From: Neurospora tetraspora
Taxonomy: Eukaryota; Ascomycota; Sordariomycetes; Sordariales; Sordariaceae
DNA: 64,000 nt
Reading direction: 5' to 3'
Assembly: GCF_033439725.1 (NCBI RefSeq)
Contig: NW_026944389.1
Coordinates: 434,001-498,000, forward strand
Shown here: one piece after another, positions 46,856-57,630 of the stretch
Layout of the letters: each line of letters starts with the position of its first letter
How positions within the stretch are numbered: the first letter of the stretch is position 1
Translations under genes and position numbers: made by a program
The notes under the pieces: model-generated
What the model saw: only the letters and a program-made list of their open reading frames with translations
What the model was told of the DNA's origin: nothing
Database searches by the model: none

Positions 46856-47368
46856 ATCTCTTTCGATCTGGTTACTCGGTCGAGAAATCTTGTCCCATGG
46901 CAGCTAGAGGTACCCACTCCCCAGTAGCAACCAGTCAATCACCATGCCACCGACGCCGATCTGAACGCTTGACGATGTTGACACAGACACAACACCACCT
47001 CCATGTCGTCTACCGATCTTCATAGTGGCCACCACCATTGGCTCCGAGAGTCTGATAGCACTTTCACCATCACCATCGACATGATGACCGTCCAATCGTT
47101 ACCAAGTCCTAACACCTGCGGCACTCCGGCCTGGCATCGCGCTGTTTGGCGTCGACGGCTTGTCAAGCTTTCGAAGACCTCGACCCCAATTACCCGCCGT
47201 TGGACACAACAAGGGGTTTTCCACCCCCGCGATCATCGATTTTGCCGTATACCTCTATATACCAACACCCCCTCCTACCATAGCAACATCAACAAGCTCA
47301 TACAGGGCGCCCCTATCGTAATCACCGACAAACTACACTTCAAACCTAGGTAACACACCGACATCAAA

Positions 47369-47804
47369 ATGGCACCCATGACGTTAACGCCTCAATACCT
47401 ATCCTGCCCAGTCTTATGGCTTCGCTCCGGCGCCGCTAAAATGAACCAAAGTGGAATGGAGGTAAGTAATCCCATTCTGAATCCTGAGGGTAGTCGATCA
47501 TACAATATGCTAACATTGAACGTTCCATCAGCGCCGAGTCTACACCCATCGTGAGATGGTCGCCGCCGCCGGCCTGGTCCTCCTCAAACAGGGAGGCCAG
47601 CGTGAGCCAACGCCGCCTCCTTTGGATGACTCCAACAAGTGCTCCCTGCCCTCGATCTCGAACCTGCTCGTCATGGCCGATCAGGGATCTCCTACCTCAG
47701 AGACATCTCCTCAGTCTCGCCCTGCACTCGCCCAGGCGCCGGGTGCAAGCTTTTGCTTCTCTCAGCTGAGAAGCCGCCCCTTCTTTCGCCCAACCGGGCT
47801 TTGA
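47369..47804 (+). CDS. Small two-exon gene, unknown
   Basis: Model: join(47369..47461, 47532..47804), 121 aa, with a clean GTAAGT donor, an ATCAG acceptor and phase 0. It starts MAPMTLTPQYLSCPVLWL, and exon 2 reads RRVYTHREMVAAAGLVLLKQ, then a Pro/Ser-rich C-terminus. It has no family motif that I can align and no signal peptide or clear helix pair. It sits between the N-terminal and tail relics of a subfamily-2 copy. It may be an inserted gene or a by-product of exon shuffling. Modest confidence, because the support is the splice pattern alone. Confidence 0.35.
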
Positions 47805-47929
47805 CAGGGGCCGCCCCAGCAGGTCACGCAGCGGACTGGAACTGCTGGCTTCCCCCAGCAAGCTCCATATTAAGCCGCATCAGCTTTTGATAGCCCTTTC
47901 GACGCTTCTTAAAGGCGTAGCAGACAGAG

Positions 47930-48758
47930 CTCTCAGACCACCAGGATCCCAACAGTCCTCGGTAACTCCGTCGGGCCATCACTCAAACCGAGGCCTCATA
48001 ACCGGCCGTTCTTGACATATGCATCAACACCAGCTGCTGCTCCTATGAGCAACCCCTCTACAATCAACAGCACCGCAGCGCCCTCGGACAATTGGGGATT
48101 TGGACTTGATAGTCCTGAGCAAAGCTATCTTGATCCTCCTCCAGCACTCCGTCGTCATTCACGGATAATTCGAGCGGCTTTGAGGCCACTGGGGGAAGCA
48201 ACCTGATCCCAGACTTGTTCGAGCCGGCTGAATTTGCCGCCGATGATTTCGCACAGTCGAATTGGGATCATGGATTCGATGGCTATGAACAAAGCTTTTT
48301 TTGATCCTCCTGCCGTGCCCAGTCACAGCTACTCCGGTCCGGAAACTCAGTCCTACGAAGCGTATAACCCTCAGCCCCAGAGCGTATCGGCTGCTCAAGC
48401 TAGGGCAACCTGGGATCGGGTTGACGTTCCTCAGACTTTCGGTGCATCAGACAACGGTGACCTGAGCTCAACTGGCAGCTCCGGTTACCCGGTACCACCT
48501 TCGTCCAGACGGACCGAAGACGCTGATGTCCCGTTCGGCTCTCAGCAACCAAACTGGCAACCTTCCTCGGTGTATCCCAACGGTCAGTCAGTCAACCATC
48601 TTCGACTCCACGATTGCCCCCCTCCCCGATTCAGCCTCAATATTTTGAGCACGACATGCTTGATGCTCCCCAGACCCCAGCCCGACATGGTCCAGACGTC
48701 TTTTGAGGCTCCTATTGTCGAAAGGACATCTCTATATAAGGTGCCTTACTTACAGTAG
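47930..48758 (+). pseudogene. Tail relic of a subfamily-2 copy
   Basis: TYASTPAAAPMSN and DNWGFGLDSPEQSYLDP match AYASTPAAAPVDN and GDWGFGIDSPEQSHLDP of member G. Further on, ATWDRVDVPQTFGASD matches ATWAHDGGTQTFGAPY. In between, frames change (near 48140 and 48300). FAADDFAQSNWDHGFDG at 48230-48290 is shared with the copy at 44550. No body exons precede it within 100 bp. Confidence 0.55.
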
Positions 48759-49650
48759 GAAGCTTAGCCCAAAAAAGTTCCGGCTAGTGTGTTAGTGCAA
48801 CAGCTTTGCCGGCTTTGCTGATAGCCCGGTCACGGAATTGGACGTAAGTCAAAGGCATCAATCACACAGCTCCATCACCAAGACCTCTTCAATACTGTTA
48901 TACTGATGTTTCCACAGATGAAGTTGTCAAATTTCCACACGAACTAGATCAAGGCCCATAACTAGAAGATTGCCACCGCCGTCGAGAAGCATGGCTCCGC
49001 CTCTTTCGACAAAAACACCCGCGAGCTCAAAGACCCCCAAGGTCGAATCATTGCAGTGTTCCCCAAGCGGAAGATCAAATCCTGCCATCCACCATACAAC
49101 TCTAGGAGGCCCTCATCTCACAGCCACTTGCCTCTACTTTGGCATTCCCAGACGTCATACCAGCCAACCAGGAACTCGGTGACGAGAACGGTATGAGAAT
49201 CAAGTCTGGCCGACAGGGCCAGCATACCAGTCCAACAAAGAGAGCAATTGTGCGAAGAAAACCACCCTCCGCCAGGGCGCCAGTAGAGGGCCCAATTGCA
49301 GAGGTATCATGACACTGGGTGGGCTACATAACAACCCCCAGGGTCCTTGGCTGATGCGTTCCGCCGTGAGCGGTGCCGTTCAGCAGGAGGATAACCATGC
49401 CTTTCAGCAGCACGATGGCCATGTCAACCTTCAGCCGGCTGCTCCTCAGAAACATAACGAGGATCAGCAGCATCAGGCCTACCTTTTTCATTACGACTTT
49501 GTGGACAAAGTCTCGCCCAGGGATACAGCACATCTTTTGTTGCCCTTTGTGATTGAATGGTGGGGGGCCCACGGTAGTACCGATCGTCAGTTGGGGGGGG
49601 CTCGAGGACCATCGAGGAGGAGACTGAGCGTTGTCCGTTGGGAGAATTGA
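48756..49650 (+). pseudogene. C-terminal exons of another family copy, with stops
   Basis: 48756-48843 ends SFAGFADSPVTELD before GTAAGT, matching the end of the 81-nt exon (FAGKPHVELS, FAGDPKAEVQ), with TAG 48793-48795 inside. The intron is 48844-48917. The next exon opens MKLSNFHTN, matching TKISNQSTN of member A, and has TAG at 48945-48947 and 48963-48965, then KIATAVEKHGSASF and VFPKRKIKS. 49309-49500 encodes a Gln/His/Asn-rich tail (QQEDNHAFQQHDGHVN) in another frame. Splice sites survive while the reading frame is lost. Confidence 0.5.
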
Positions 49651-50167
49651 GTTCAAGTTGGGTATGTGAGGCCAGGTGTCCCAGGGACCGGACCTCGAGC
49701 AAGACTGTGATAAGGCGTATTGGCGCATTGTTGAACTAGAATACTGGGAGATTAAACATCTAGGCGAGGCGATTGGCTAGGTTAGCTGTATGTGATACCA
49801 GGGAGATCGTGTACACGATGGGTTGATGGTGGTCAATAGAACAATGAGGTTATCCTGGAAGAAAGAACAAAGGAAGAAGTGTAGTGCTCGCGTGATTGTG
49901 ATCGTAAGGCTGAGTGACGTGATGTCCGAGTGTGTACCTTTCGTGATGAAATCCATGGTTAGCCATTTCCCATCGTCGTAGACACTCCATTAGAGACACC
50001 GAGGGCAAGGCACCAGCCGCCTAACTAGCAAAAGAACTTTTTGATTGTCGTAAACCATTATCCCATCCATCCCACCGGCCAGCCATCTGGGCATTCGGCC
50101 ACAAAGAGGTATCTCAATATCATACATTAACAAACACAAAAGGAAAAACGAGGGATCACCAGTCCTA
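49651..50167. other. Border between accessory and conserved blocks; no gene seen
   Basis: No family motif occurs to the right of about 49.65 kb. This is also the 3' flank of the Fip1 gene. Confidence 0.5.
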
Positions 50168-51472
50168 CTACCACCTTCTCCCCCTTCCCCTACCACCCCT
50201 TCCACCACCACCGCCCGCACCACCCATCTGGTCATAACCACCATAACCACCCTGTCCCTGATTACCACCAAATCCACCACCAAACTGCTGTCCCTGACCA
50301 CCCTGACCACCAGGACCGCCAGGACCCATACCACCAGCCCCCGGACCTCCCGGACCACCACCCGGTCCACCAAACATACCTCCCATACCACCCATATCAC
50401 CCGGACCGCCCGCCATACCCATCTGGCCCATCTGGCTCGGATCCATGCCCTGCGCCGCCGCCGCGCCCATCATCTGCTGCATCATCGCTTGCATATCGGG
50501 CGGCATGCCTTCCATACCACCACCCGGTCCGCCCATGCCACTAGCACCAGCAGGACCACCTGGACCCATGCCGCCAGGTCCGGCCGGTCCAACACCGGGG
50601 CCGCCAGGACCACCCATGCCGGGAGGCATCATGCCGCCCATCATCATCATGTTGGTCATCTCCTCCATCATCTTCTTGTTGTTGGCGGCGATGGCTTCGG
50701 CGTTGTACTCCCCCCGCAAAGCTTCTTGCTTTTGCGCGTACAAGGCCCAGGTGAATTCGTCGAAGCCGTAGTTGAAGTAATCGGAGAGATCGGTGCCGGG
50801 TTTGCGCCAGGGTTTGTCGTTTTCGGGGAGGTCTGCGCGCAGCCTGGTCAGTAACCGTTCCAAAAAAACACAGAAGAGTAAGAAAGGAAGGAAAGAAAGA
50901 AACATACCCTCATCAATAACAACACCCGTAATCGGCTTCCCAACAGGTTTGTAAACCGGAATACCATCCACCTCGATCTTGGACGTCCTCACGGGAGGGA
51001 GCTCTGCTCCACTGCCACCCGCAGCACCACTACCCTTCCTCTTGTCTTCGTTTCCACCACCACCGAACTTGTTGCTGTTGTTGTTGCCATCCTGCTTCTT
51101 GACAGGCGCAGTCTTGACTCCATTATCATTCGCCGCCGCCCGCTGCGGAATGTTGCGGATCTCGCTGTAGCGCGATTGGACCGGAGGAGGAGGGGCAGAA
51201 CCGTCTTTGCGCTCGGTGATGATGTCGATGTCTGAGTCGTCGTCTTCGTCCATGGCGCCGCCGCCTTCATCTTCCTCTTCGCCTTCCTCGAGCTCGTCTT
51301 CGGGTTTTGATGACGTTGTGGGCGCTGAAGCTGTGGTTGATGTGGTAGTGGGAGCTGCTGTGGTTGTGGTGGCGGGGGTTGTGCTGGACTGGGTGGTCGC
51401 GGCTGTGGTCGTCGCCGGAGCGGCCTGGGGCTCATCGGGAGCGTAGAAATCCTCGTCTTCGTCGATGTCCAT
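50168..51472 (-). CDS. fip1: Pre-mRNA polyadenylation factor Fip1
   Basis: Model: complement(join(50168..50832, 50908..51472)), 409 aa. Fip1 is a subunit of the nuclear cleavage and polyadenylation factor and tethers poly(A) polymerase. The N-terminus is acidic ([15 protein letters not shown]) with a Thr/Ala/Ser stretch and [10 protein letters not shown]. Residues about 165-230 hold the Fip1 core: [18 protein letters not shown], then [20 protein letters not shown] and TWALYAQKQ, the family signature. The C-terminal 170 residues are Gly/Met/Pro-rich and end in an RGG box ([11 protein letters not shown]). The 75-nt intron has no in-frame stop, so an unspliced product would simply be longer; GTATGT and CGCAG sites and the break in conservation support splicing. 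It is divergent from the nucleoporin gene. Confidence 0.9.
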   Translation of the reverse strand: MDIDEDEDFYAPDEPQAAPATTTAATTQSSTTPATTTTAAPTTTSTTASAPTTSSKPEDELEEGEEEDEGGGAMDEDDDSDIDIITERKDGSAPPPPVQSRYSEIRNIPQRAAANDNGVKTAPVKKQDGNNNSNKFGGGGNEDKRKGSGAAGGSGAELPPVRTSKIEVDGIPVYKPVGKPITGVVIDEGMFLSFLPFLLFCVFLERLLTRLRADLPENDKPWRKPGTDLSDYFNYGFDEFTWALYAQKQEALRGEYNAEAIAANNKKMMEEMTNMMMMGGMMPPGMGGPGGPGVGPAGPGGMGPGGPAGASGMGGPGGGMEGMPPDMQAMMQQMMGAAAAQGMDPSQMGQMGMAGGPGDMGGMGGMFGGPGGGPGGPGAGGMGPGGPGGQGGQGQQFGGGFGGNQGQGGYGGYDQMGGAGGGGGRGGRGRGRRW

Positions 51473-51907
51473 TTTAAATTGGATTCTTGGTCAAATGTGG
51501 TGTATGTGGAAAGATGATGCTGGTCGCGAAGCTGTAATGAATGATAAAGGTGAGGTTGGCTTGACTGATTAGATAATGCGGCGAGATGGTCTTGGCTGTT
51601 TGTAGTGAAAGTACCTTACCTTTTAGGCAGGCGGTCAGGCGCGTGTTCCAAGTGTTGAAGCGCGACGTCAACTAAAGTGGTCCGTGTGTTTTTGGAGAAC
51701 CCAGGAATTGCCTACCCGGCACTTGCTGTCCCGCATGTGCCTTGCAGCACTCAGCCGCCGCATCTTCAAAAGTTCAACCCGCGTCAGGCATCTCCACATT
51801 TCACGACGACACGGAATTCACGAGTCGCGTACACGGTTGTAACAAACCCATCCCTTGCACACAGATAATTACGGTTTTCGATATTTACACTTTTTCGATA
51901 CGTCAAC
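51473..51907. promoter_or_regulatory. Bidirectional promoter between fip1 and the nucleoporin gene
   Basis: 435 bp separate the two divergent starts. I see no TATA box that can be defended and no other gene. Confidence 0.5.
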
Positions 51908-53761
51908 ATGTTCCGTTCAGCAAGTGGTCCCGCTGGGCTTAGTATCAACACCGGCACTGCCAATTTGTTGTAAGTTATTCTTGGTCATCTTCCATCCCAT
52001 TGTTTACCTTACAAGAAGCAACTGCTAATTGCCTGCCTGTGACGACAGTGGAAGCACGCCCGCACAGTCCACCGGCACCGGCTTTGGCACGGCAACCGCA
52101 CAGCAACCGCAAAACACGGGATCCTTGTTTGGAGCACCGACTCCAGCCAGTGGAGGTTTGTTTGGAGGAGGAGGAACAACTTCGCAACAACAACAGCAGC
52201 AGCAGCAGCAGCCAGGTCAACAACAACAGCAACAAACACCGAGCCTCTTTGGCCAACCCGCCCAACAACCACAACAGCAGCAGTCGACCGGAGGAATATT
52301 CGGACAACCACAACAGCAGCAACAGACAGGAGGAGGAATCTTTGGCCAGCCTGCTCAGCAACAGCAGACAAGTGGGGGAATCTTTGGTCAGCCGGCGCAA
52401 CAACAGCAACAACAACAACCACAGCAGCAACAGATGTCGCTCTTCGGAGGAGGAACCACGACGACCCCCGCCGCGACGGGCGGCGGCCTTTTCGGCGGCG
52501 GCGCGACGACACAACAACCGGCGCAGTCGACCGGCACTTCGCTCTTCGGCGGAGGTGCCGCGCAACCAGCCCAGCAGACGGGCACCACCTCGCTCTTTGG
52601 CACTGCCCAGCCAGCTCAACAAACCACCGGCACCACCAGCCTGTTCGGCCAGCCGCAGCAGCAACAGCAACAGCAGCAGCCGCAGCAGCAGCAGACTTCT
52701 CTCTTCGGCGGCACCGGCGGCACCTCCCTCTTTGGCCCCAAGCCAGCCACCACAACCGGCACCACCAGCCTTTTGTACGTCCCTGTCCCCATATTCTTCT
52801 GCAGCCCTTAGCCCAAGACATTTACTAACTAACCTCCTTCAGCGGCACCGCCCAACCATCCACCACCACCACCCAGCCCGCTTCGACCGGTCTTTCCCTG
52901 TCCATGGGCCAATCCCAAAACACCACCGCCGCCCAAAACGCCGCAGCAGGCAGCAAAGTCGACCTCCCCTCTCTCCGCTCCACCACGCGCTTCTCCGACC
53001 TGACCGACTCCCTGCAATCCCAACTGACACAAATCGACGAGTCCATCCAGAAATGCATCTCGGACTGCTCCGCCATCAACGCCTTCTTGCCGGGGCACGA
53101 GCAACAACTCTCGTCCATCCCCCTGGACGTCTCCTTCGTCTCCCGCAAGTCCGAAGGCGCAGCCGGCGCTCTGAACAGCGACGTCCTAGCCATTGCCTCG
53201 CTCAAGGAAACGGTCAAGAAAGACGCTGCCAACGCGCGGCTCAGTTTCAAGAGCATTGATCAGCTGCGGTTGCCGGGGGGGTATTGGCAGGCTGGGTTGT
53301 GGTCGTCTGCTTCCCGCTCCGGCGGACAAGCTGGAGAGGGTAACGGGGCTGCGAAGACGAGTGCTTCCAAGTCCGGAAGCGGTGCAAGCAAGACGGGCCA
53401 GCAGGAGGAAGAAGAGGCCGATGCGGAAAGTAATCAGGACCTGATTGGGTACTTCAGCAAGACGGCGGACGAGATGGACGAGATGATGAGGCGGTTTGAG
53501 CGCAACTTGGGCGAGATCGAGGTGCATTTGCATGGCGTGCAGGGGAACGTGTTGGAGCAGTTGCAGAGGGCTGCGGGGCAGAAGCAGCTGGAGCAACCCA
53601 GTGTCAATGGGGAGGGTCAGGTTGATCAGAGGGTGGTGGAGTTGGCGGGGGTGTTGAGGGACTTTGAGGAGAGTATTCTCAAGGTGGCGGGCGTGGTGGG
53701 AGGGGTTAAGGAGGGTATTACCGAGTTGCAGTTGAGGGACTTTATGGGTCATGGTTCTTAG
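51908..53761 (+). CDS. nup49: GLFG nucleoporin, Nup49/p58 type
   Basis: Model: join(51908..51969, 52049..52774, 52843..53761), 568 aa. It is a channel nucleoporin that binds Nsp1/Nup62 and Nup57/Nup54 in the central transport channel. The N-terminal 290 residues carry many GLFG, SLFG and IFGQ repeats separated by poly-Gln tracts (CAG/CAA runs at 52187-52211, 52398-52433 and 52660-52696). The C-terminal half is helical: LPSLRSTTRFSDLTDSLQ, QLTQIDESIQKCISDCSAIN, LPLDVSF-type and RLPGGYW motifs, then coiled-coil heptads to a stop at 53761. Both introns interrupt FG repeats (LF|G phase 2), so each junction rebuilds an FG motif. The Gln tracts are likely length-polymorphic. Confidence 0.88.
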
Positions 53762-54642
53762 ATGGATGGATGACCTGGGAGATGTGGTGGTGATGGATTC
53801 TCTGGAAGAATTGTGTGTTTGGTTTGTGTACAAAAAAGTTAAAGTACTTGATCAGTCTGCTTGGGGAGAACGCGGTGTCGATACCCCAAGGCATCATCGT
53901 ATGGATTGCTGGCAGCTGGAGATAGAATAGTCTTTTGCACGTTTATAGCGCTTTCACCAATTGTTTGATAATCCATTGTTCATCGTGATGCCCGTGACTG
54001 CGGTGGCGTTGTGGTGGTTGTGGCATGCTGGGTCAGCAAACGGGGAAAGAAAAAAAAAAAGAGAACAGGAGAGGGAGGATCTGACAGGCTTCAGCAGTCA
54101 AATAATCATGGCTTCTAGATGGATGGGTTGTTAGACCAAGGCGTAATATTCTTTTTGCATTCTGCGACTCTACAAGTATAAAACCCACGCCGTTCCTTTC
54201 CTGCCCGTCAAGAGGGAGACATAGTGTAAATATTCTAGAGCAGGCATCATGATAGATGTACAGAGAGACTATAGCAGTCCTTACAGCACTTGGCCAGTTC
54301 TCCGATTCCTAGCACTCTATTTCGCGCGATATCGTGCTAGAAAGGTTGCATGATTTGACATCACACACCACGAGGGACACACGACATCACCAGATTGTAC
54401 TCCCAACGTGAGTACTCGCGCGTGGAGCAAAACATATCGAATACTGACTGCTCTCTTCATGATATCATAATACCATAATAACCCCCCAAGTGCTCTAACG
54501 CAATGCTTATCAAACCCATCCCATACTAATCCGAACACCAATGCTCCATTTCCCTTTCCGTTGATCCCAGTCCATTGCCAGCCAGCCAGCCCATTATCGG
54601 CCCTCCAAGGTGTCTCATAACCAGCTGACACCGTTCGGTCCC
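53762..54642. other. Convergent 3' intergenic region; no gene seen
   Basis: The space between the stops of the nucleoporin gene and the proteasome-chaperone gene. It contains an A-run (54050-54061). Confidence 0.5.
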
Positions 54643-56135
54643 CTACCTCATCACCACATCAACCTCCTCTCCCGGCAAAACCTCCCTCAACCACCCCCTC
54701 AACTCCTCCTTCTCCTCATCCACCGTCCTATCCGGCAAACTCTCCAGGTTCTCCCTCGACAACTTATCATCCGCCAACGCCTCTCTCAAAATCTCCTTGA
54801 CCGTCTCAACCTTGTACTCCGAATGAGGCGTCACCCGCATCAGCCCGACAAAAGCCTCGAAGAAGTCTATTAACGACAAGTGCATGAGGATATCATTCCT
54901 GTCGACCATGCGCAGAGCTGCAAAGTGAAGCAGGCCTTGGCCTGTCTTTGGTGGTGCCGGCAATGGCATCTGCGCTTGTTCCTCCTCCTCCTCTTCTACT
55001 CCGTTCATGAGGATATCGCCATTGTGATTCGGGCGGCTGCTGGTCGTGCCATTAGGTCTAGGTCCTGGGGTACCGTGGCCGTTCGTTGAAGTCCCGTTCG
55101 TCGCCGCAGCCGTAGCAGTAGCATAATACCCCGGCTCTGGCGCCCTCACCTCGCTCCTAACCACCTTCTCCAGATCCAACGCCGCCAGCCTCGGTAAGAT
55201 CCTAAGTATCCTCCCCTGCGCCAGCGTCAATTGCCTCGCCTTTTGTTTGCGTCCCTCCTTCTCATCCCCAGCATCAGCAGAGGTAACATCCGTATCCTCA
55301 TGCCGTCCCGCCAACAAATCCAACACCAGGCCATAAACCTCTTCATCTGCAAATATCCTCTTCCACAACGCTCCAGACCCCTTTTCTTTCCGCAAAACCA
55401 TATCATGCCACGTCGGCATCCCGGCATCCAACGCATGATGTTGTCCAGCCCCAGCCCTCCGTTGCGGCCGCGCCGGTGGCTCCAGCTCGCAATCCACATC
55501 CAACAAATCCCCCATCACCTTCCCTCCCTTCTCTCCCACTCCCACCTCGCTACTGCCTAGCCAAGTCCTGACGAACGCCTTGACTACTTCCCGCGTCTCC
55601 GCTAGCTGCGCTACTTCGCTAGGAGCGGCAGCGGCTTTGTGTAGTATCGTCATTCCCAAAATGTTGGCGGCGGGGAAGGGCGATTCGAGCGCTTGGATTA
55701 GGGACTCGGGAGGCGCGAGGGAGGTGATTTGTGAAAACGAAAGAGGGCGGAGGAGTTTGGTGGTTAGGGAGGCTGGGGTGGTTGGGTCCGAGGGGGTGGT
55801 GTGGAGGATTTGGACGAGGCGGGGGAGGAGGGAGGGGAGGAGGGGTGGGGTGTTGAAGTCTGATTTTGTACACGATTGCGTTAGCTTTGCTGGACGTATA
55901 TCTAGGAGCAAGAACGGGGAAGAGAAGAGTGGGAGGGTCACCTCTAGGGCGACATGGAAGAAAGATGGGGGGAGGGAAGAAGGGGACCAAAGGGCCAGAA
56001 GGGGAACGTACCGGTTAGCTGTAGCTCGATGTCGTCGAACAGTTTGGCGTTGAGAGGAGTGGAAGGGTCGGCGATTAGAGCGTCCATGTGTGCCGTGAGG
56101 TCGTCAAGACCTGTGATGGGGATGTCGTTGTCCAT
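54643..56135 (-). CDS. HSM3/PSMD5-like 26S proteasome chaperone
   Basis: Model: complement(join(54643..55859, 56012..56135)), 446 aa. ATG 56135 gives MDNDIPITGLDDLTAHMDAL; an upstream in-frame ATG at 56246 adds an unlikely Pro/Ser leader. The body is all-helical: LPSLLPRLVQILHTTP, AANILGMTILHKAA, AFVRTWLGS, GGKVMGDLLDVDCE, ALWKRIFADEEVYGLVLDLL, GRILRILPRLAALDL and LLHFAALRMVDRNDILMHL. This pattern of HEAT/ARM-like repeats with a GDLLxxD step is that of the S5b/Hsm3 family, which helps assemble the base of the 19S regulator. An acidic insert (EEEEEEQAQ) and a Thr/Asn/Gly linker lie in the C-terminal half. Family placement is by eye and less certain than for the neighbours. It is divergent from the Pol III subunit gene. 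Confidence 0.65.
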
Positions 56136-56730
56136 GGTGTCTGTCTTTGCAGCACTCGTACTTCCGCGGGTATCTCGAACTTCGTCGTCAATATAGCTCG
56201 GATGTAGTCGAGAGGTCGGCGGCGGCAAGGGTGGTGATGATGGCAAACAAGATGTCAGTCCAGTGGAAGGTCAGCGAAGCAGAGGGGCACGTTCAGCGGT
56301 TCAGTGATCTGCAGCGGGCGGGCGCTGGACGTTGGGGAAAGCTGCCGGTGGATACCGCGGGACGGTGGGGTAAGAAGCCAACTCGAGCTTCTGCACTGAT
56401 CAGGTTTAGCGTAATAACTATCACGCTAACAAAACCCCTGCTCCCGCGTGGGGCAAGGACCCCACGCCTGTAAAAAAGTGACTCCAGTTTAATTCGCGTC
56501 GTTATCGATTTGGACTTGGTCACTTTTTGGAAGAGACATTCACTCATTGTACGACTGCATTAACAACATCATCACCATTTCTACGACAGCACCAATTCGA
56601 CGACATATCCTACCGTTTAGGATTAGAGAGCGCGACAAACCATCCAATCCCCGCGACCGAGTCGATCGAACCATCCCCACGACAGTAACACCACCCACAC
56701 ACCCACAACCACATCCACAACCACATCACC
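56136..56730. promoter_or_regulatory. Bidirectional promoter region
   Basis: About 595 bp lie between the divergent starts of the proteasome-chaperone and Pol III subunit genes. A near-perfect palindrome-like block occurs at 56428-56470 (CAAAACCCCTGCTCCCGCGTGG followed by a CCACGC counterpart). CCACAACCACA repeats precede the start at 56731. Confidence 0.4.
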
Positions 56731-57630
56731 ATGTCCGGCCGAGGAGCACGAGGCGGCCGCGGCGGTCGCGGAGGAGGCGGAGGATTCGGTGGCGGCCGCG
56801 GTGGTCGTCGCGCAGTAGCCGCCAACTCGGTCCCCTGGCAAATGGACCCGACCATCGCCCTGGACGGCAAGCCCTCGGAGCTGTTCCCCCCTTACAAAGC
56901 GATCCCCAAGGCGCCCCTCCTCCTCAAAAAGGACGACCGACAAGTCTCCTTCTTTCTGTCGTTTCGCGAACAAGGCCACGACAGTCCTCTCTACACGCAA
57001 TCCCGAACATGGGCGACGACCGAGTTGACGAGTACCTCATCCAGTCTCTTTGGGAGCAGCGCCAAGGCGACGATCGATATCTTTGAGGATGGAGTACCCA
57101 GTTACTCGCACAAGTTCCAGCAGAAGGAGAGGACGTTGCCCGATCTGGCGTCACGGCCGTTCGCCAAGGAGTTTTTTCCGGGGGAGTTACATTCTACGCT
57201 TGACGGGCTGGACGGTCCCTCGGCAAAGCGCCGCAAGATTACTCCTGGCACGACGACCCAAGCAAAAACCATCGCCTTGTCGTCGGCAGAGTACAAATCC
57301 GCCGAAGACATCTTCGGCCTCAACCCTTCTTCTGCTGTATCAGCCGCCGCAACACAAGAAGGTGAACCGAACTACAAACGAGCGCTGCAGTTGCTGGAGA
57401 TGGTGGAGAAGAAAGCCGAGGACGGAGAGGATGCGGGTATCCTTACCGACGACGACGAGGATGATTGGGTCAAGAATAACGAGGATGAGGACGGTAACCC
57501 GGTTGCCGAAGAGGACGACGATTTCGAGGAGGATAGTGGTGACGATTATAATGCTGAGCAGTACTTTGATGGAAACCAGGATGATGATGAGTATGATGAG
57601 GGTGGGGATGATGGGGGGGATTACTATTAG
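56731..57630 (+). CDS. rpc31: RNA polymerase III subunit Rpc31/RPC7
   Basis: A single exon of 299 aa. It is a subunit of the Pol III initiation subcomplex, acting in tRNA and 5S rRNA transcription. The N-terminus is an RGG-type stretch (MSGRGARGGRGGRGGGGG). Next comes the family segment ELFPPYKAIPKAPLLLKKDD, then a middle region with LDGLDGPSAKRRKI (NLS-like). The strongly acidic C-terminus (DDDEDDW, EEDDDFEEDSGDDYNAEQYF) ends DDGGDYY. The acidic end and the FPPYK motif are diagnostic. ATG 56731 precedes the Gly/Arg stretch directly, with no other upstream in-frame ATG close by. Confidence 0.82.
   Translation: MSGRGARGGRGGRGGGGGFGGGRGGRRAVAANSVPWQMDPTIALDGKPSELFPPYKAIPKAPLLLKKDDRQVSFFLSFREQGHDSPLYTQSRTWATTELTSTSSSLFGSSAKATIDIFEDGVPSYSHKFQQKERTLPDLASRPFAKEFFPGELHSTLDGLDGPSAKRRKITPGTTTQAKTIALSSAEYKSAEDIFGLNPSSAVSAAATQEGEPNYKRALQLLEMVEKKAEDGEDAGILTDDDEDDWVKNNEDEDGNPVAEEDDDFEEDSGDDYNAEQYFDGNQDDDEYDEGGDDGGDYY

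Noticed and set aside
52009-52821. Minus-strand and alternative-frame readings through the nucleoporin exon
   Set aside because: Poly-Gln CAG/CAA tracts give open poly-Ser, poly-Leu or poly-Ala frames on both strands; only the FG frame has splice sites and conserved motifs.
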